A DNA stretch of 64,000 nucleotides from Melampsora larici-populina 98AG31 (Eukaryota; Basidiomycota; Pucciniomycetes; Pucciniales; Melampsoraceae): the NCBI RefSeq assembly GCF_000204055.1, contig NW_006768788.1, positions 881,115-945,114 of the forward strand. Reading direction: 5' to 3'. Shown here piece after piece: positions 36,235 through 47,504 of the stretch. A program made the translations under genes and the position numbers. The notes under the pieces are model-generated. The model worked only from the letters and a program-made list of their open reading frames with translations, ran no database searches and was not told the DNA's origin. Every line of letters begins with the position of its first letter. Position 1 is the first letter of the stretch.

Positions 36235-39209
36235 ATGATTGATTCGTCGGTTCATTGCACTTGCAATCAGTGTATCAAACAAGTTTGTACAGACAGCCAT
36301 GGTAAACAAGTTCAAGGCCAAATGGTTCATCCCAGAACTCAACAAAGGCATCTCGAGAATCATACGGAAGACCTTGAAAGCGAAATAATGACGGAGTTAA
36401 TTGGGAAGTTTGCAAGCATGAAAGGTACCACCGAACCTGGTCCTGAAAGCGAATACTCTTCTTCCGAGTCATCAGACAATCTCGAACGAGCTGGATCTAC
36501 AGTCGAACTAGTCTGCAAGTAACCAAGTTCCTCATTAATTTTCCAGTCATCGACTATTTCTGCATAGCTGACAAACAAATTATAATCAGACCTTGTAACT
36601 TTCTTCATTGCTTGGCTCTACCTAGCTTGTAGTATGACTCGTGCCAACTGTCGAGCGGCACGAGATTATGTCGCCCGGATCATAGACCTGACCTCTCGCA
36701 CTCGGCTTACTGAAGGCTGGATGGGCTCTATACCGAAGGATCCGCGAACCATAACCAAACGCTTGGATCTTGAAGCATCAATCGAGCGCCTGGTCTGCTG
36801 CCCCAAATGCTTTTCCTTATACGACATCAAAACATCTCCTGCAGAATGTGGATACCGGGAGGTCAGCACTTGCGATCCATGTGGAGCCGATCTATTTGCC
36901 TCGCACAACATTCCTGAATTGCCATCAATAACGAACAAACATCAAAAACCTCGGCCTTCTCATCTCAAGAAAAAGAGGACGCCTGTTTCCAGTTTCATGC
37001 TTCAAGATTTTCAGCATTGGTTAACCTGGTTTTTATCTCAAGCTCACGTTGAAGATGCCATTGAAAAATGGGATAAATTGTGCAAGTTGGAGTCAAATGG
37101 AATCTCGGATTATATTCAGTCACCGGCGTGGAGCGCTCTCTACTCCGGAATCAACAAATCATCAGCCACACATAGCTCATCTCATACATTAAGATTAGGG
37201 TTCTCTTTGTTTGTGGATTGGTTTAACCCTTTGGGAAACAAAATTTCAGGACTACAGGCATCGATTGGTATCTTCGCTCTTCACTGCTTAAATCTGCCAC
37301 CTCAAGATCGCCATCTAATCAGGTACACTCACCTAGCTGGAATAGTCCCTGCTCCAGACCAACCAGACATGACTACAACGAGTCATGTCCTTGCTCCGCT
37401 AATTGATCAACTAATCGAACTCGACCGTGGGGTCATGATTAAGACACATCGACATCCGGATGGACGCAAGGTGATCGTTCGGCTCAGCATCCTTGTTGGC
37501 GATGTGGTTGCCAATCACAAGGTTGCAGGCTTCACGTCTCATTCTGGGAAATTATTCTGCCGGTTGTGTAAGTGTCTCAAATCCGATCTCCCAAAAATGA
37601 CGGTCGGCAAGAAGAGAATTAGAAGGGATGTGCTTGAGGCGGCACATTACTGGAAGGCTGCCGACACGCTTGTACAACAAGAGACACGTGTTCAACGAAC
37701 GGGTGTCCGATGGTCTGAGCTTAACCGACTGCCTTATTGGGACCCAGTGATGAATGTTGGTGTCGGTATCATGCACAACTGGTTCGAGGGGGTGCTTGCG
37801 AATCATTTCCGGTATCGATGGCGATTTCAAGTCCAGAAGAAGCTAGACCAGCAAGTGTTAGACGAAGCGGAAGCCGAATTGGATGATTGTGAAGAGGGCG
37901 AAGGATGGCTCTCGCATGGTTTGATAGTCTTAATGCTGAAGAATTTAAGAGACGTGAAGGTGCCAACTGGTATGACGAGAATTCCGAAGGGCGTTGGGAC
38001 AGCTGCAAACGGGAAGCTCAAGGCCAGTGAATGGCATGCCCTTTTTGCTATACACTTGCCTTTGGCTGCGATCGATACTCTCATTGGGAATTACGAAACT
38101 TACGTCGACGGTCAAACTAATTCTCGCCTATTGATTTTACTTCAAAATTTCGTTGCGCTGGTGGAGTGCACTCACATCGTGGCATCCAGAAAACTGGGGG
38201 AACTGGATCCACAACGTTTCAAAAAAGCCTACTTCGAATATACAACCACATCAGAAAAGATCGAACCGGATGTCAGAATCAAACCCAATCACCACTATGC
38301 CATTCATCTGGCATCTCAGATGGAATGGTGGGGGCCAATTTTGGGAGTCGCTGAATTCGCTGGTGAGCGAATGTGTGGATTTCTACAAAAAGTCAATACT
38401 AACGGGAAACTTGGTGAGTTCTTTATACATTGTTTTTTACCCATCGTCAGCTTAATTTATTTTGAAAAATGTATTTTTTTGTAGGACAAATGGCGCAGAC
38501 TATAATGTGTCGTTTTTGTCAGCTTCAAAGGTTGCTCGCGCGATCCCCTCCGGCTGATACAACCAATCTCGGGAAAAGCCAAAGGAATATCGGTCCGGCT
38601 TTTGAGGTGGATGATAAAACATACGACCGTCTCTTCAAATATTATCATGCTTTGGATAATCAGTGGGTCAACTTCAGGAAGGTTCCCTATCCGGATGGGG
38701 CGCGGGTTTTTGGACCGTTTGTCCAGGAGATCGCTGGTCTTGTGGGACAATATGGCCTTCAATACAGCAAGAAGAGCCCAAACAACATCGTAAGGATTGA
38801 AGTGGATGGGGCGGTTTCTTGTGCGAGGGTACTTCATATCTTACAATTGCAAGAACCTTTGGACACGGTGGTACAGGTGCAAGGGTTGTTAGGAGTCGAT
38901 GATGCATTGCTGAATCCGCTTTTCAAAAGATTAGGTATCACCCGTGTCGTTGAAGACTCCCAGATTAGATTTATTCCGGCAAAGTCGATAGTTTCACCAG
39001 TGGCTCATAGACAACTCCCAGCTTGGACAATGGGGCTGAACAACCCTAGCCTGCTTGTCATGATGACGATATCTGGAGAAGCACCTGGAGAGTCCTCAAA
39101 TTTTCAGGAAAACACCTCAGACGTTCAGGACATGGATAATCTTTACGCCTCTCAATTAGCTGAAGATGATATGGCAATGGACATTGATACTGATCCATCA
39201 ATGATATAA
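36235..39209 (+). CDS. CACTA transposase (tnp2 family)
   Basis: Three exons (36235-36518, 36633-38413, 38485-39209) give 929 residues. The start has a small Cys cluster (CTCNQCIKQVC), as fungal tnp2 proteins often do. It is followed by VCCPKCFSLYDI and CDPCGADLF zinc-ribbon-like motifs. The transposase core has LGFSLFVDWFNPLGNKISG, then LVGDVVANHKVAGFTSHSG with FCRLCKC, then LPYWDPVMNVGVGIMHNWFE (usual D..H.WFEG pattern). After splicing it reads NGKLGQMAQTIMCRFCQLQR, like the NxKxGxxExTxxRxFC tail of basidiomycete tnp2. It catalyses cut-and-paste movement of the element. All splice joins hold the frame and no stop is present, so it looks active. Confidence 0.88.
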
Positions 39210-39443
39210 CACGTATCATCTGATTCCTACACATATGTATCCATTCATATCATTCTTGTTGTTTTATTTACATCTCATTGTGTTTCATCTCTTGTTGATC
39301 TTGTGGTTCAATATCAATTTGTGTGATTTCATCATTTGCTGCCTCATTGATCAAGGGCGAAACACGATTTAAACCCATCCCTCCCATGCTACCTCCAAAC
39401 TTTGGAACGTCCACTTCTGTTCGTAACACTGTTGCGACACTCT

Positions 39444-39794
39444 TCATTCAATGTTCTACAAAGATTATAATGTCAGATCTTGAGATTGCGAAAAGGATGT
39501 ATAAAAAACTCACCTGGTGGACTGATTGTTCAACATCCAAAGCTTCGTCAACCGGGTCGACTACTTCATCGACGACGACTTCCTCCTCCACATCCACAAA
39601 ATTTGCCGCAAATGGTAAAAGGAACATGGGAATAGATCCTGTTGCTTTACCGTTGAGCGTGAAATCCAAAAGTTCAGATGAAACAACAGGGCGGATCGAC
39701 CATTTTCCAGTGAGCATGGAAAGTTCTGATTCCAAAAAAATGAGGAGGTAGTAGGTGACAACAAAGGAGGTGAAAGTTGATAATCGTAGGGTTT
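39444..39794 (-). CDS. weak ORF in CACTA element, unknown
   Basis: An open stretch on the minus strand with one possible intron (39456-39513) would encode about 97 residues, MESKVSFETL... with a hydrophobic segment (FTSFVVTYYLLIFL) and an acidic tail (DVEEEVVVDEVV). The frame is also open upstream to 40035. No family is recognised; it may be chance or a decayed captured gene. Confidence 0.25.
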
Positions 39795-40215
39795 CAAAAG
39801 AAACCTTGGACTCCATAACGAACTGTGTGTGCTGAGTAATCGAAATTTCGCCTTTGCAAAGCAAGATCCTTGTTGATTTTTTGAAAGAAAGCTCGAACAA
39901 GTAATGAAATAGATCTAAGAAAGAAAAATGTGATCTAACGCGATGTCGAGGGACATTCTTCCAGCGATGAAGAAGGTACAAGAATATACTGATCAGACGT
40001 TCGAACATTGATAAGATGGAAGGGGTGATTGGCAATGATCAAAAAGAAGAAAGGGTCCTTTTGCAATTATTAAAAGAGAGATTGTTTGGGAACTCTCGAC
40101 GCTCTTGTCCATTTCAACGACACCGAATACGATCAAGCCCATCCCTTATTAATGTGACCAACCCGCCCAATTTGGAGTGCTTCCTCCCATGCACTCAAGT
40201 CAAACACGATATAAA

Positions 40216-40312
40216 GAGCTGAGGGTTCTCCCTTCACCTATCCACCTATCAAAACGATATACAAGACTCATATCAACCAACCAACAAGTCAGGCTAAAAT
40301 ACCATCACCATC
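40216..40312 (+). promoter_or_regulatory. core promoter / 5' UTR of the F-box gene
   Basis: GATATAAAGA at about 40208-40217 is TATA-like. It is followed by a pyrimidine/adenine-rich leader to the ATG at 40313, as in the host genes here. Confidence 0.35.
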
Positions 40313-40785
40313 ATGTCTTTTTCAATGAATTTCCACGACACCCTTGATTGGTCAACTCTACCTGAGCATATTTTGCAAAACATCTTTTCACAACTTCCAC
40401 GATTCCCGGAGGGCCATCAAAACATACATCTCACACGAGTGTGCAAGAGCTGGCACCAAGCAGCTATTCGAATGTGAGTTCTCCTTCCGCTTTTCGGATG
40501 ATCCATCCCCTGACTGACAAGGTTATTCACAGGTGTTGGAGCGATCTCAGAGTTAGTGGCATGGTGGCCTTAGTCAAACTCAACATAATCGCCTTGAAGT
40601 ATCCCGAGCGTGCGGAAAACACAAAGACGCTATGGATTCATGATACCAATTTTATGAAAGATTTTGGCCGCACTAAATGGGCAGTTCTTTCGGATGAAGA
40701 AAAAGGCTGGGCCAAAGATTATGTTTGGCCCAAGTTTTGGGCTTATCCCTGGCTCCCGAAGGCGTCGGTATATCTCATATCGTAG
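40313..40785 (+). CDS. F-box-like protein carried inside the CACTA element
   Basis: Two exons (40313-40473 and 40533-40785, 59-nt intron) give 137 residues. Residues 12-60 read as an F-box: LDWSTLPEHILQNIFSQLPR, then NIHLTRVCKSWHQAAIRMCW, which has the L-P-E-IL-IF-L-R...RVCK-W pattern that binds Skp1 in SCF ubiquitin ligases. No WD40 or LRR domain follows; the tail is short (LIALKYPERA, then KDYVWPKFWAYPWLPKAS). F-box genes are not standard CACTA cargo, so this may be a captured and shortened host gene. Splicing restores the frame exactly and the ORF is intact. Whether it is expressed is unknown. Confidence 0.65.
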
Positions 40786-41201
40786 TTACACTTGTATCCT
40801 CATTATATTTTTTCTGTCTCGTGTTTTTTTGTCTCGTGTTTTTTTGTCTCTTTTTTTTGTCTCGTGTTCCATGTCTTCCTTTTCTTGTCTTTAGCAGCCA
40901 AATGATAGCAAGCCCCAAGTTGCCCATTTGGCAATCTCAAATTAGTCCAGTCCAAACGTGAGCACATTGATTTTCATTAATCTCCGCCACAACTATAAGC
41001 AGTAAAGACAGTGAAAGAAAATATTCAAGAAAATTTTCGTAAAACTAAGACCAAAGTAGAGGAAAAAAGACCAAACTAACGACTAAAGACAAAAGCTAAA
41101 ACGAGATAAAGGAAAGACGTTTGAAACAGGTAAAGAATTGAATACAAGCAATGATAAACCACGATCAGAGTCAACTATGTACACAACAAATCACAAACAT
41201 A

Positions 41202-43239
41202 TCAGGCATTTTTCCAAACATCCCACCTCTGTGCGCGTTCTTCATCCCCATCGTCATCCATTGTTGCATCGTCTACATAATAATCCCCTTTGCCACCACC
41301 AATTGGCTTTTCAAATTCTTCCGACTCCGCCCAGTCATTACCTTTCGCCTTCGCCTTCGCCTTACCCTTACTCCTCTTAGTAGTTTCTTCCTCTTCCTCT
41401 TCCTCCTCGCTTTCTTCTTCGTCCTCATCATCATCTATATCTTCTTTGTCTTCTTCGTCTTCAAAATCTTTGTCTTCTTCATCATCAGTGTCATCCAAAT
41501 CAATGACAGTGCCTGCGTCAGATCCATCTTCTTCATCATCTGACTCGGAACCATCACTTGAATCGTGACCCAGGTTCAGATGTTCTAAGTCGTAGGCCTT
41601 AGTCGCCCTGGCCCAGTGCTTCTCAGTGAACTTTCGGTCGCGAAGCTTCTCATCCGGATGTGATCTACCAAGCAGAGATACTGAAGGATCTGGGAGAAAC
41701 ATTACATTTAAGCAGTCGCCTATCATGTCCCGTTGGGATTGGGAAAGCGTGTTGTTCCACCAGTCGGAGTCGTAAAAGTCAAGCGGTAAGCCTCGGGGGG
41801 GTCTGGTAAAAGTAGAGAGGATTGGTGCAGCGGGACGAAGGCGAGGGTGTCTTTGAGTTCGCTTGTTAATGATTATGTCGGAATGTTTCATGTGTTCATC
41901 CAGACGTCGCATGAACACGCCAGCAGCCTCAGATCGGTAGATTGGTGTCTTGACAATGTGGATTCCTCGCTGGGCATCGATTTCGTCGTCACTGTGAGCG
42001 TCGATTTTGCGCAACATTTTGATGTAGCGCGCAGGGAAGTTGTGCGCCTCGGCGTGTTTCCAAAGGAGTTTACAAAGCTGCCAACATGAGAAGGATGAGT
42101 GTAATGTTAATTGAATCAAGGTAAAGGCCACAATTGACTTACACGTTGTCGATTCCTTTGAATCACCTTCCTTGCATCATCTCTTTGATTCTTGCCAGCA
42201 TCTTTCGTTTCCTTCTTGTACTTATCGGTCATCAGATGATGTACGTAGTGGTTGTAGGTCTTTTCCAGTAGCAGGAGATTGTCGACATAGTAGGGGTTCG
42301 CATTCGGGAAAGCTTTTCCGGCAACCCACATCCGAAAGATCCTGATTGCACTGAGCCGACAGGCTTCATTCCACATCGAGTCCGGAGCAGCGTCAAGATC
42401 TGGAGCCCATCGACGAATTCCGAGTTTTGCCAACATCGCAAGAGAGTATCGAACGAAGAAATCCTGCACATATACAATCCCCTTACCGATTTTAACACGG
42501 CCAGCTCGGGCTTCACGCAAAGAGATGATTTCAGTTTGGGGAATGAGATCCTGACTGTTTGAGGAATCAGCAACGGCTGTAATTTGAGCGGGGTCGGAAA
42601 ATCTAGCATTGAATTTGGTAAGAAGCGCTGGATCCGGGGCCACAGGAACTGAACCGGCCGCGGCCAAGTCCCATATGATTCGAACAAACGTAAAGAAACA
42701 TTCCTACGAGCCAATGATTAGGACCAATCCGAAAAAAAGATAGATGGAAATAGATGAAAACACACCTTGGTACGTGTATAATCCTCTGGAAACTCCCCAG
42801 AGAGTACCTGATGAGGACTTCGTTTGGGGGATGCAGTGATCGGCGGGCCAGCTTGTTTTTTTGTAGATCTAACAGCTGGTGACGACTTTGGGGTTGACTT
42901 CGCAGGAAGCGGCGACTTCTTAGGCGTGGAAGTAGAACTGTGGCGTTTGGATGTCACTCTCGGGCGAGGAGTGGCGGTAGTCTTGTTTGACGGCAAAGGA
43001 ACAGGCGGGGCTCTTGATGAGCTTGCGGCAGCAGGTTGATCCTTTGCAGCCTTCGATTTTGCTTTGGACTTCGACTTAGGTGGTGATTGTAGTCCCACAT
43101 ATTTGAGCTTTTTGAGCAGAGTGTCGTAGGCTTGGTCGCGGGAAGCAGCCTGAGTTTGCATCTGGGAAATCAGTTGAGTCTGAGCAGCAAGTTGTTGAGT
43201 GGTTGCTTGCAACAACGCCTGAAGCTCAGATGGATCCAT
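41202..43239 (-). CDS. CACTA accessory protein, coiled-coil N-terminus and acidic C-terminus
   Basis: Three exons (43239-42766, 42703-42143, 42077-41202) give 636 residues. Residues 1-60 are a Gln-rich coiled coil (LQALLQATTQQLAAQTQLIS). A Lys/Ser/Pro-rich basic linker follows (STPKKSPLPAKSTPKSSP). The middle, about 160-420, is a folded-looking region without a recognised domain (WAPDLDAAPDSMWNEACRLS, NPYYVDNLLLLEKTYNHYVH). The tail is highly acidic (DDEDEEESEEEEEEEE), then KSKGKAKAKAKG-like basic residues. It is convergent with the transposase inside the same inverted repeats. Plant CACTA elements need a second, DNA-binding protein (TnpA); this may be an analogue, but no homology is visible. 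Confidence 0.75.
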
Positions 43240-43711
43240 GAGGTAAATGCAGAGTGAAACAAGCGAATTAAAAGCTACAATTTATAAGGAGGCAAGTCAA
43301 TTTGTGAGTAAGATAATTTTTTCAGGAAGGGAAGAAGAACAAGTAGGCTGGAGGGACTTACGGCTAGCTTTATAGACCACACCAAAGGAAATCCTTAGGT
43401 CATTGACATGGCGTGGGCCCGTTGTCATGAGATTCTAAAAAGGGATTGAAAATTTCAAAGGAACTCAAGCGTAAACATAGCGTCGAACATGAATATGAAA
43501 ACGAAGAAGTTATTTCATTTTGGCTCACCGATTTTGCAAATCCGTCTCGCCTGGGCATGTTCAGCAATGCCACGATGGGACTGAATGGGGCGGAAAGGGG
43601 TATTGACATTGGGTGTAAGTTTCTTGATGTTTACCAAAGGGTCCAAGACAAAACGGAAATGAAAGCAATCAATACGGAAACGGTAGGTGACGCTGAGCCG
43701 ACGATGATGGA

Positions 43712-43869
43712 GAGGCGAAAGTAGCTGACGCCAATCTAGTGTGTGTGACGCTACATACTAACAGCTGACCCTTACAGACTCTGCTACATATGATATCTGA
43801 CGCCTCAGGCCCGGCCCCGGGGCGTCAGGGCGACGCTTCATATGTAGCGTCGCCTGTTTGCCCGGGGTG
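43712..43869. repeat. CACTA right terminal inverted repeat
   Basis: 158-bp exact reverse complement of 36015-36172. Ends GCCCGGGGTG next to the CGA duplication. Confidence 0.93.
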
Positions 43870-43872
43870 CGA

Positions 43873-46800
43873 TTAGGAGCTCATTGGAGGGACTGGAGAA
43901 AAGTCACATCAGGTCAATATTACAGTTTAAACGCATTATTTCCCAACAAATACAATCTTCCAATCAATCAACGATCAATCAGACCAAACGCCAATTCCAT
44001 TGAAGTGATGAATGAAAACACCCAAGAACCAATTGAAGCAACAGTCATGAATCTCGACTGGGCATCAGAAGGTTTCGGTTTGATGAACAACAAATCAGAT
44101 GTTCCAACTGAGTATTTGTTTGATGGAGGAGCGACTGACGCTGTAAGCAACGACAGATTGTCTTTAACTAACTATCAAACACTACCCAGTCCGATTCCTA
44201 TCAAGACAGCTGCTAATGACTCGCGTGCTGTTATAGTAGGGAAAGGTGACATCGAAATAGAGACGGAGAACGGAGAAACTGCAATCATCAAAGACATATA
44301 TTATTGTCCAAAAGCAACAACTACAATCATTTCACCTGGAGCGTTGATTGCAAGCGGAGCGAAGATATCAATGAAAGAAGATAACAGCTATCATATCAAA
44401 TTGAAAAATGGAAAGACTTTATACGCTGTGCATAAGAATAGAAGGTGGTTTATAAAAACTAGAAAGAATCGTCCGAAATTTTGTAATTCCCCTCATCTGT
44501 CAAGTCATCTATGTGCAATGAAGTCATCTTATCAACTGTCGAAGTTATGGCATGAACGCCTGGGTCACGTTTCCATGAAGAGAGTTCAGAAACTTTTCAA
44601 AGATCATGAAGAATATGGTTTGCCTGAAGTCAAGCATTGCCCTGTGACTTGTGAAGACTGTTTGACGTGTAAGAGCACAAGACGAAGAGTTCTTGGTAGC
44701 ACCAACCGTGAGCCTAGGGTAATGGAAGTTCTTGTGACAGACGTAGCTGGCCCTTTTTCACCTTGCCTGACCGGTGAGCAACTGATGGTTACATTTCGTG
44801 ATTTAGCGTCGACCTACTCGGAAATCTGCATCATCAAACATAAATCTGAGGTATATCAGCGACTCATCAACACGATCAAACGCTGGGAACGTGAAACAAA
44901 CCTCAAGATCAAGACAGTCAGATCAGACAGAGGTGGAGAATACATTGGAGCAAACCTCGACAAATGGCTCAAGGAAGCAGGAATCAAGCACAAATACTCA
45001 AACCCCTACGAACCAGAACAAAACGGGACTGCAGAACGCCTAAATCGAACACTAGGAGAGATGGCAAGAACTTTACTGGCAGCAAGTAAATTACCTCAGA
45101 AGTTTTGGAATTTTGCGTATATGACAGCAGCACATATTCACAACCGTATCCCAAACAGCTCCACTGGCAACAAAACCCCTTACGAACTTTTTCACGACCG
45201 CAAAAGAAGAGCAAGGAAGTGTAAAATGATTGGATACGTAGAAGGAGGAAAAGGATGGTTATTTTATGATGAAGACTCGAAAACAGTATTCCCCTCCGTC
45301 ATAGCTCAATTTCCTTACGAAGCTGACTTACCACAACCTAATCAAAACGAAGAAAACACATCATCATCGTCACTTAACAACATCTTGAACAGAGAAGGAA
45401 CGAGCAAAGGTAGCCTGAGTCACATCATCAATGCATTGAAATTAGGAGACTTCACCGAGGAAATAAAATTAGATAAACAAGACGTATCAGCAGCTTACGC
45501 ATTGAGCAATGAAGAATACTTAAAAATTTTGAAGCCTCCACGTTCATACGCAGAAGAATTAAGGTCCGAAGAATCAACTAACTGGAAAGAAGCATGTGAT
45601 AATGAAATGAAGATGATGGAGAAGATGAAGGTGTGGAAGGTGGTAGACAGGCCTGAAGGATTAGTACCAATTGACTTAAAATGGGTTTTTGCGTATAAAA
45701 AGGTAGATGAAAACGGCAATCCTATCAAATTCAAAGCGCGACTTGTGGCAAAGGGTTTCAAACAGAAGGAAGGAATTGATTATACAGAAACTTTCGCGCC
45801 AACAGCAACGTTTGCGGGATTACGAATCATGCTCACTATTGCAGCACATCAAGGATGGCCAACTCACTCTTTTGATATCACCTCTGCGTATCTTCATAGC
45901 GCGATTGACTCAATAGTTTACTTCTCAATTCCAACAGGGTACATGTGCGAAGCAAAGAAGAAGAATCAAGTTTTAGAAGCAATAAAAGCGCTGTATGGCA
46001 CAAAGCAGGGAGCTAGATGCTGGTGGAAACACATTGACAACATCCTCACATCCATAGGTTTTAAGAGCAGTCAATACGATCAGTCCCTATACATCTATCA
46101 CCGTAATGGAGACACATGCATTATCTGGTTACATAGCGATGATGGAGGAGTCACTGCGAGCTCAGAAGAATTACTGGATGAAATACATCAAGCATTGAAA
46201 GCCAAGCTCCTAATTAAGTGGGAAAAGAACCTAGACCAAATTGTAGGCGTCAATGTAAAACGTCACGAAGACGGAAGTTTTACATTATCTCAACCAGGAC
46301 TCACAAAGAAAATCATTCAATCTTTCCTACCTGATGAACGATCAGCTAAGACGCCCATGAACTGTCAAAAGATCCCGACATCGCCAAACGAAGAGGAAGA
46401 GAAAGTAGATGCCGAGAAATACTTATCAGCTATAGGAAGTTTAAACCATTTGTCAGTAGCAACACGGCCGGACATCACTTACACGATCAATTTCCTAGCC
46501 CGATTTTCATCTGATCCCAGGAAACAACACTGGGCGGCAATCGAGCACGTCATCCAATACCTAAACACAACGGGAGTTCGTGAACTCATGATCAAGCCCA
46601 TCAAGACTAAGGTCAACACGCCTATTCATACTTACGTAGACGCCAACTGGGGAGGGGAGGGAGCGAGATCTTCTCATGGTTACATCACGTATTTTCTTAA
46701 CTGCCTGATCTCTTGGACATCAAAAAGACAAACCTGTGTAGCATCATCTACCTGCCATGCTGAGTACATGGCGCTTGGAACAGCATGTCGAGATGCAGTT

Positions 46801-47196
46801 TGGTTGCGAAATCTAATTGAGGACATCACCGGCGAAGGGAACATCGTCAACATGCATTGTGACAATACCTCAGCAATACACGTTGCGAGCGACAACTCTT
46901 CCAACAAACGCACGAGACACACTGATCGCAAATTCTACTACATCAATGAACAAGTCTACAAAGGACGAGTTTTCCTTCACTGGATCGATACCAAATCCCA
47001 AAGAGCAGACATTCTTACAAAACCTCTAGGTCCGAACCTACACGATCAGGGTATCAAGAACTTACACATCACATTAGACGCAATAAAACCCGACGCCAAA
47101 GCATCTAAAACCTCAAATAACATGCAACCAAGCCCAAATGAAGACAACGTATCTGGTGGAAATAATTCCGTGGCTATACGATCTGATTCCAGTTAA
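43873..47196 (+). CDS. Copia gag-pol, 3' part (protease, integrase, RT, RNase H)
   Basis: Continues the 34413 frame after the CACTA insertion; the joined protein would be 1,641 residues. In order: aspartic protease YLFDGGATDAVSND (DGGA in place of the common DSGA); gag_pre-integrase WHERLGHVSMKRV with CEDCLTC; integrase core with VTDVAGP, RSDRGGEY and EQNGTAERLNR (D, D, E); reverse transcriptase LKWVFAYKKVD, FKARLVAKGFKQ, TFAPTATF, SFDITSAYLHS and LHSDDG (in place of the usual YVDD); RNase H with YVDANWGG, VASSTCHAEYMAL and DNTSAIHVASD; end HTDRKFYYI...ADILTKPL. No stop or frameshift is visible, so it was probably active until the CACTA element split it. Confidence 0.92.
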   Translation, partial: LGAHWRDWRKVTSGQYYSLNALFPNKYNLPINQRSIRPNANSIEVMNENTQEPIEATVMNLDWASEGFGLMNNKSDVPTEYLFDGGATDAVSNDRLSLTNYQTLPSPIPIKTAANDSRAVIVGKGDIEIETENGETAIIKDIYYCPKATTTIISPGALIASGAKISMKEDNSYHIKLKNGKTLYAVHKNRRWFIKTRKNRPKFCNSPHLSSHLCAMKSSYQLSKLWHERLGHVSMKRVQKLFKDHEEYGLPEVKHCPVTCEDCLTCKSTRRRVLGSTNREPRVMEVLVTDVAGPFSPCLTGEQLMVTFRDLASTYSEICIIKHKSEVYQRLINTIKRWERETNLKIKTVRSDRGGEYIGANLDKWLKEAGIKHKYSNPYEPEQNGTAERLNRTLGEMARTLLAASKLPQKFWNFAYMTAAHIHNRIPNSSTGNKTPYELFHDRKRRARKCKMIGYVEGGKGWLFYDEDSKTVFPSVIAQFPYEADLPQPNQNEENTSSSSLNNILNREGTSKGSLSHIINALKLGDFTEEIKLDKQDVSAAYALSNEEYLKILKPPRSYAEELRSEESTNWKEACDNEMKMMEKMKVWKVVDRPEGLVPIDLKWVFAYKKVDENGNPIKFKARLVAKGFKQKEGIDYTETFAPTATFAGLRIMLTIAAHQGWPTHSFDITSAYLHSAIDSIVYFSIPTGYMCEAKKKNQVLEAIKALYGTKQGARCWWKHIDNILTSIGFKSSQYDQSLYIYHRNGDTCIIWLHSDDGGVTASSEELLDEIHQALKAKLLIKWEKNLDQIVGVNVKRHEDGSFTLSQPGLTKKIIQSFLPDERSAKTPMNCQKIPTSPNEEEEKVDAEKYLSAIGSLNHLSVATRPDITYTINFLARFSSDPRKQHWAAIEHVIQYLNTTGVRELMIKPIKTKVNTPIHTYVDANWGGEGARSSHGYITYFLNCLISWTSKRQTCVASSTCHAEYMALGTACRDAVWLRNLIEDITGEGNIVNMHCDNTSAIHVASDNSSNKRTRHTDRKFYYINEQVYKGRVFLHWIDTKSQRADILTKPLGPNLHDQGIKNLHITLDAIKPDAKASKTSNNMQPSPNEDNVSGGNNSVAIRSDSS

Positions 47197-47497
47197 TCTG
47201 GGAGAAAGGATTGTTGATCCCGGGGGAACAGATTCCAGACTACGGTGCTCTATCATTTATCAAATCAATCATCAATTCATCAAAGCCACATCAAAAATAG
47301 TCTACGGTTATGTTTCCTTTTTCATTTCTTATTTTCGAGTTTTGTTTTTTTGTATTTTGTGTGTCACTTTGTTTTTTAATTCTTACGCTCATTATTCTCA
47401 ACACATCATCAAATCATGTACTGGCTACAATTTTTTTACTTTGTTTTTTGTTTTCTTTCTTCTTCTATGGTCTGTAGGGATGTCAGTGCCTTGTCGT

Positions 47498-47504
47498 GGG
47501 GGGG
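47498..47504 (+). other. polypurine tract
   Basis: A run of seven G directly before the 3' LTR TG, where plus-strand DNA synthesis of LTR elements is primed. Confidence 0.75.

Larger units (their letters stand above)
36015..43869. mobile_element. CACTA-type (En/Spm, tnp2) DNA transposon, 7,855 bp
   Basis: Begins CACCCCGGGCAAACAGG and ends with the reverse complement. The terminal inverted repeats are identical over 158 bp (36015-36172 and 43712-43869). A 3-bp direct repeat CGA flanks it (36012-36014 and 43870-43872), as expected for CACTA elements, which duplicate 2-3 bp. Each repeat holds several GACGCTACATATG/CATATGTAGC-like motifs, likely transposase-binding sites. It encodes a tnp2 transposase, a coiled-coil/acidic protein, an F-box protein and a weak fourth ORF. 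The identical termini suggest recent movement. Confidence 0.93.

Noticed and set aside
41290..41568. Ser-rich plus-strand ORF
   Set aside because: It is the antisense shadow of the Glu/Asp-rich tail of the CACTA accessory protein.
43446..43724. 92-codon ORF overlapping the CACTA right terminus
   Set aside because: It runs into the inverted repeat and its sequence there is dictated by the repeat; no domain or partner exon.
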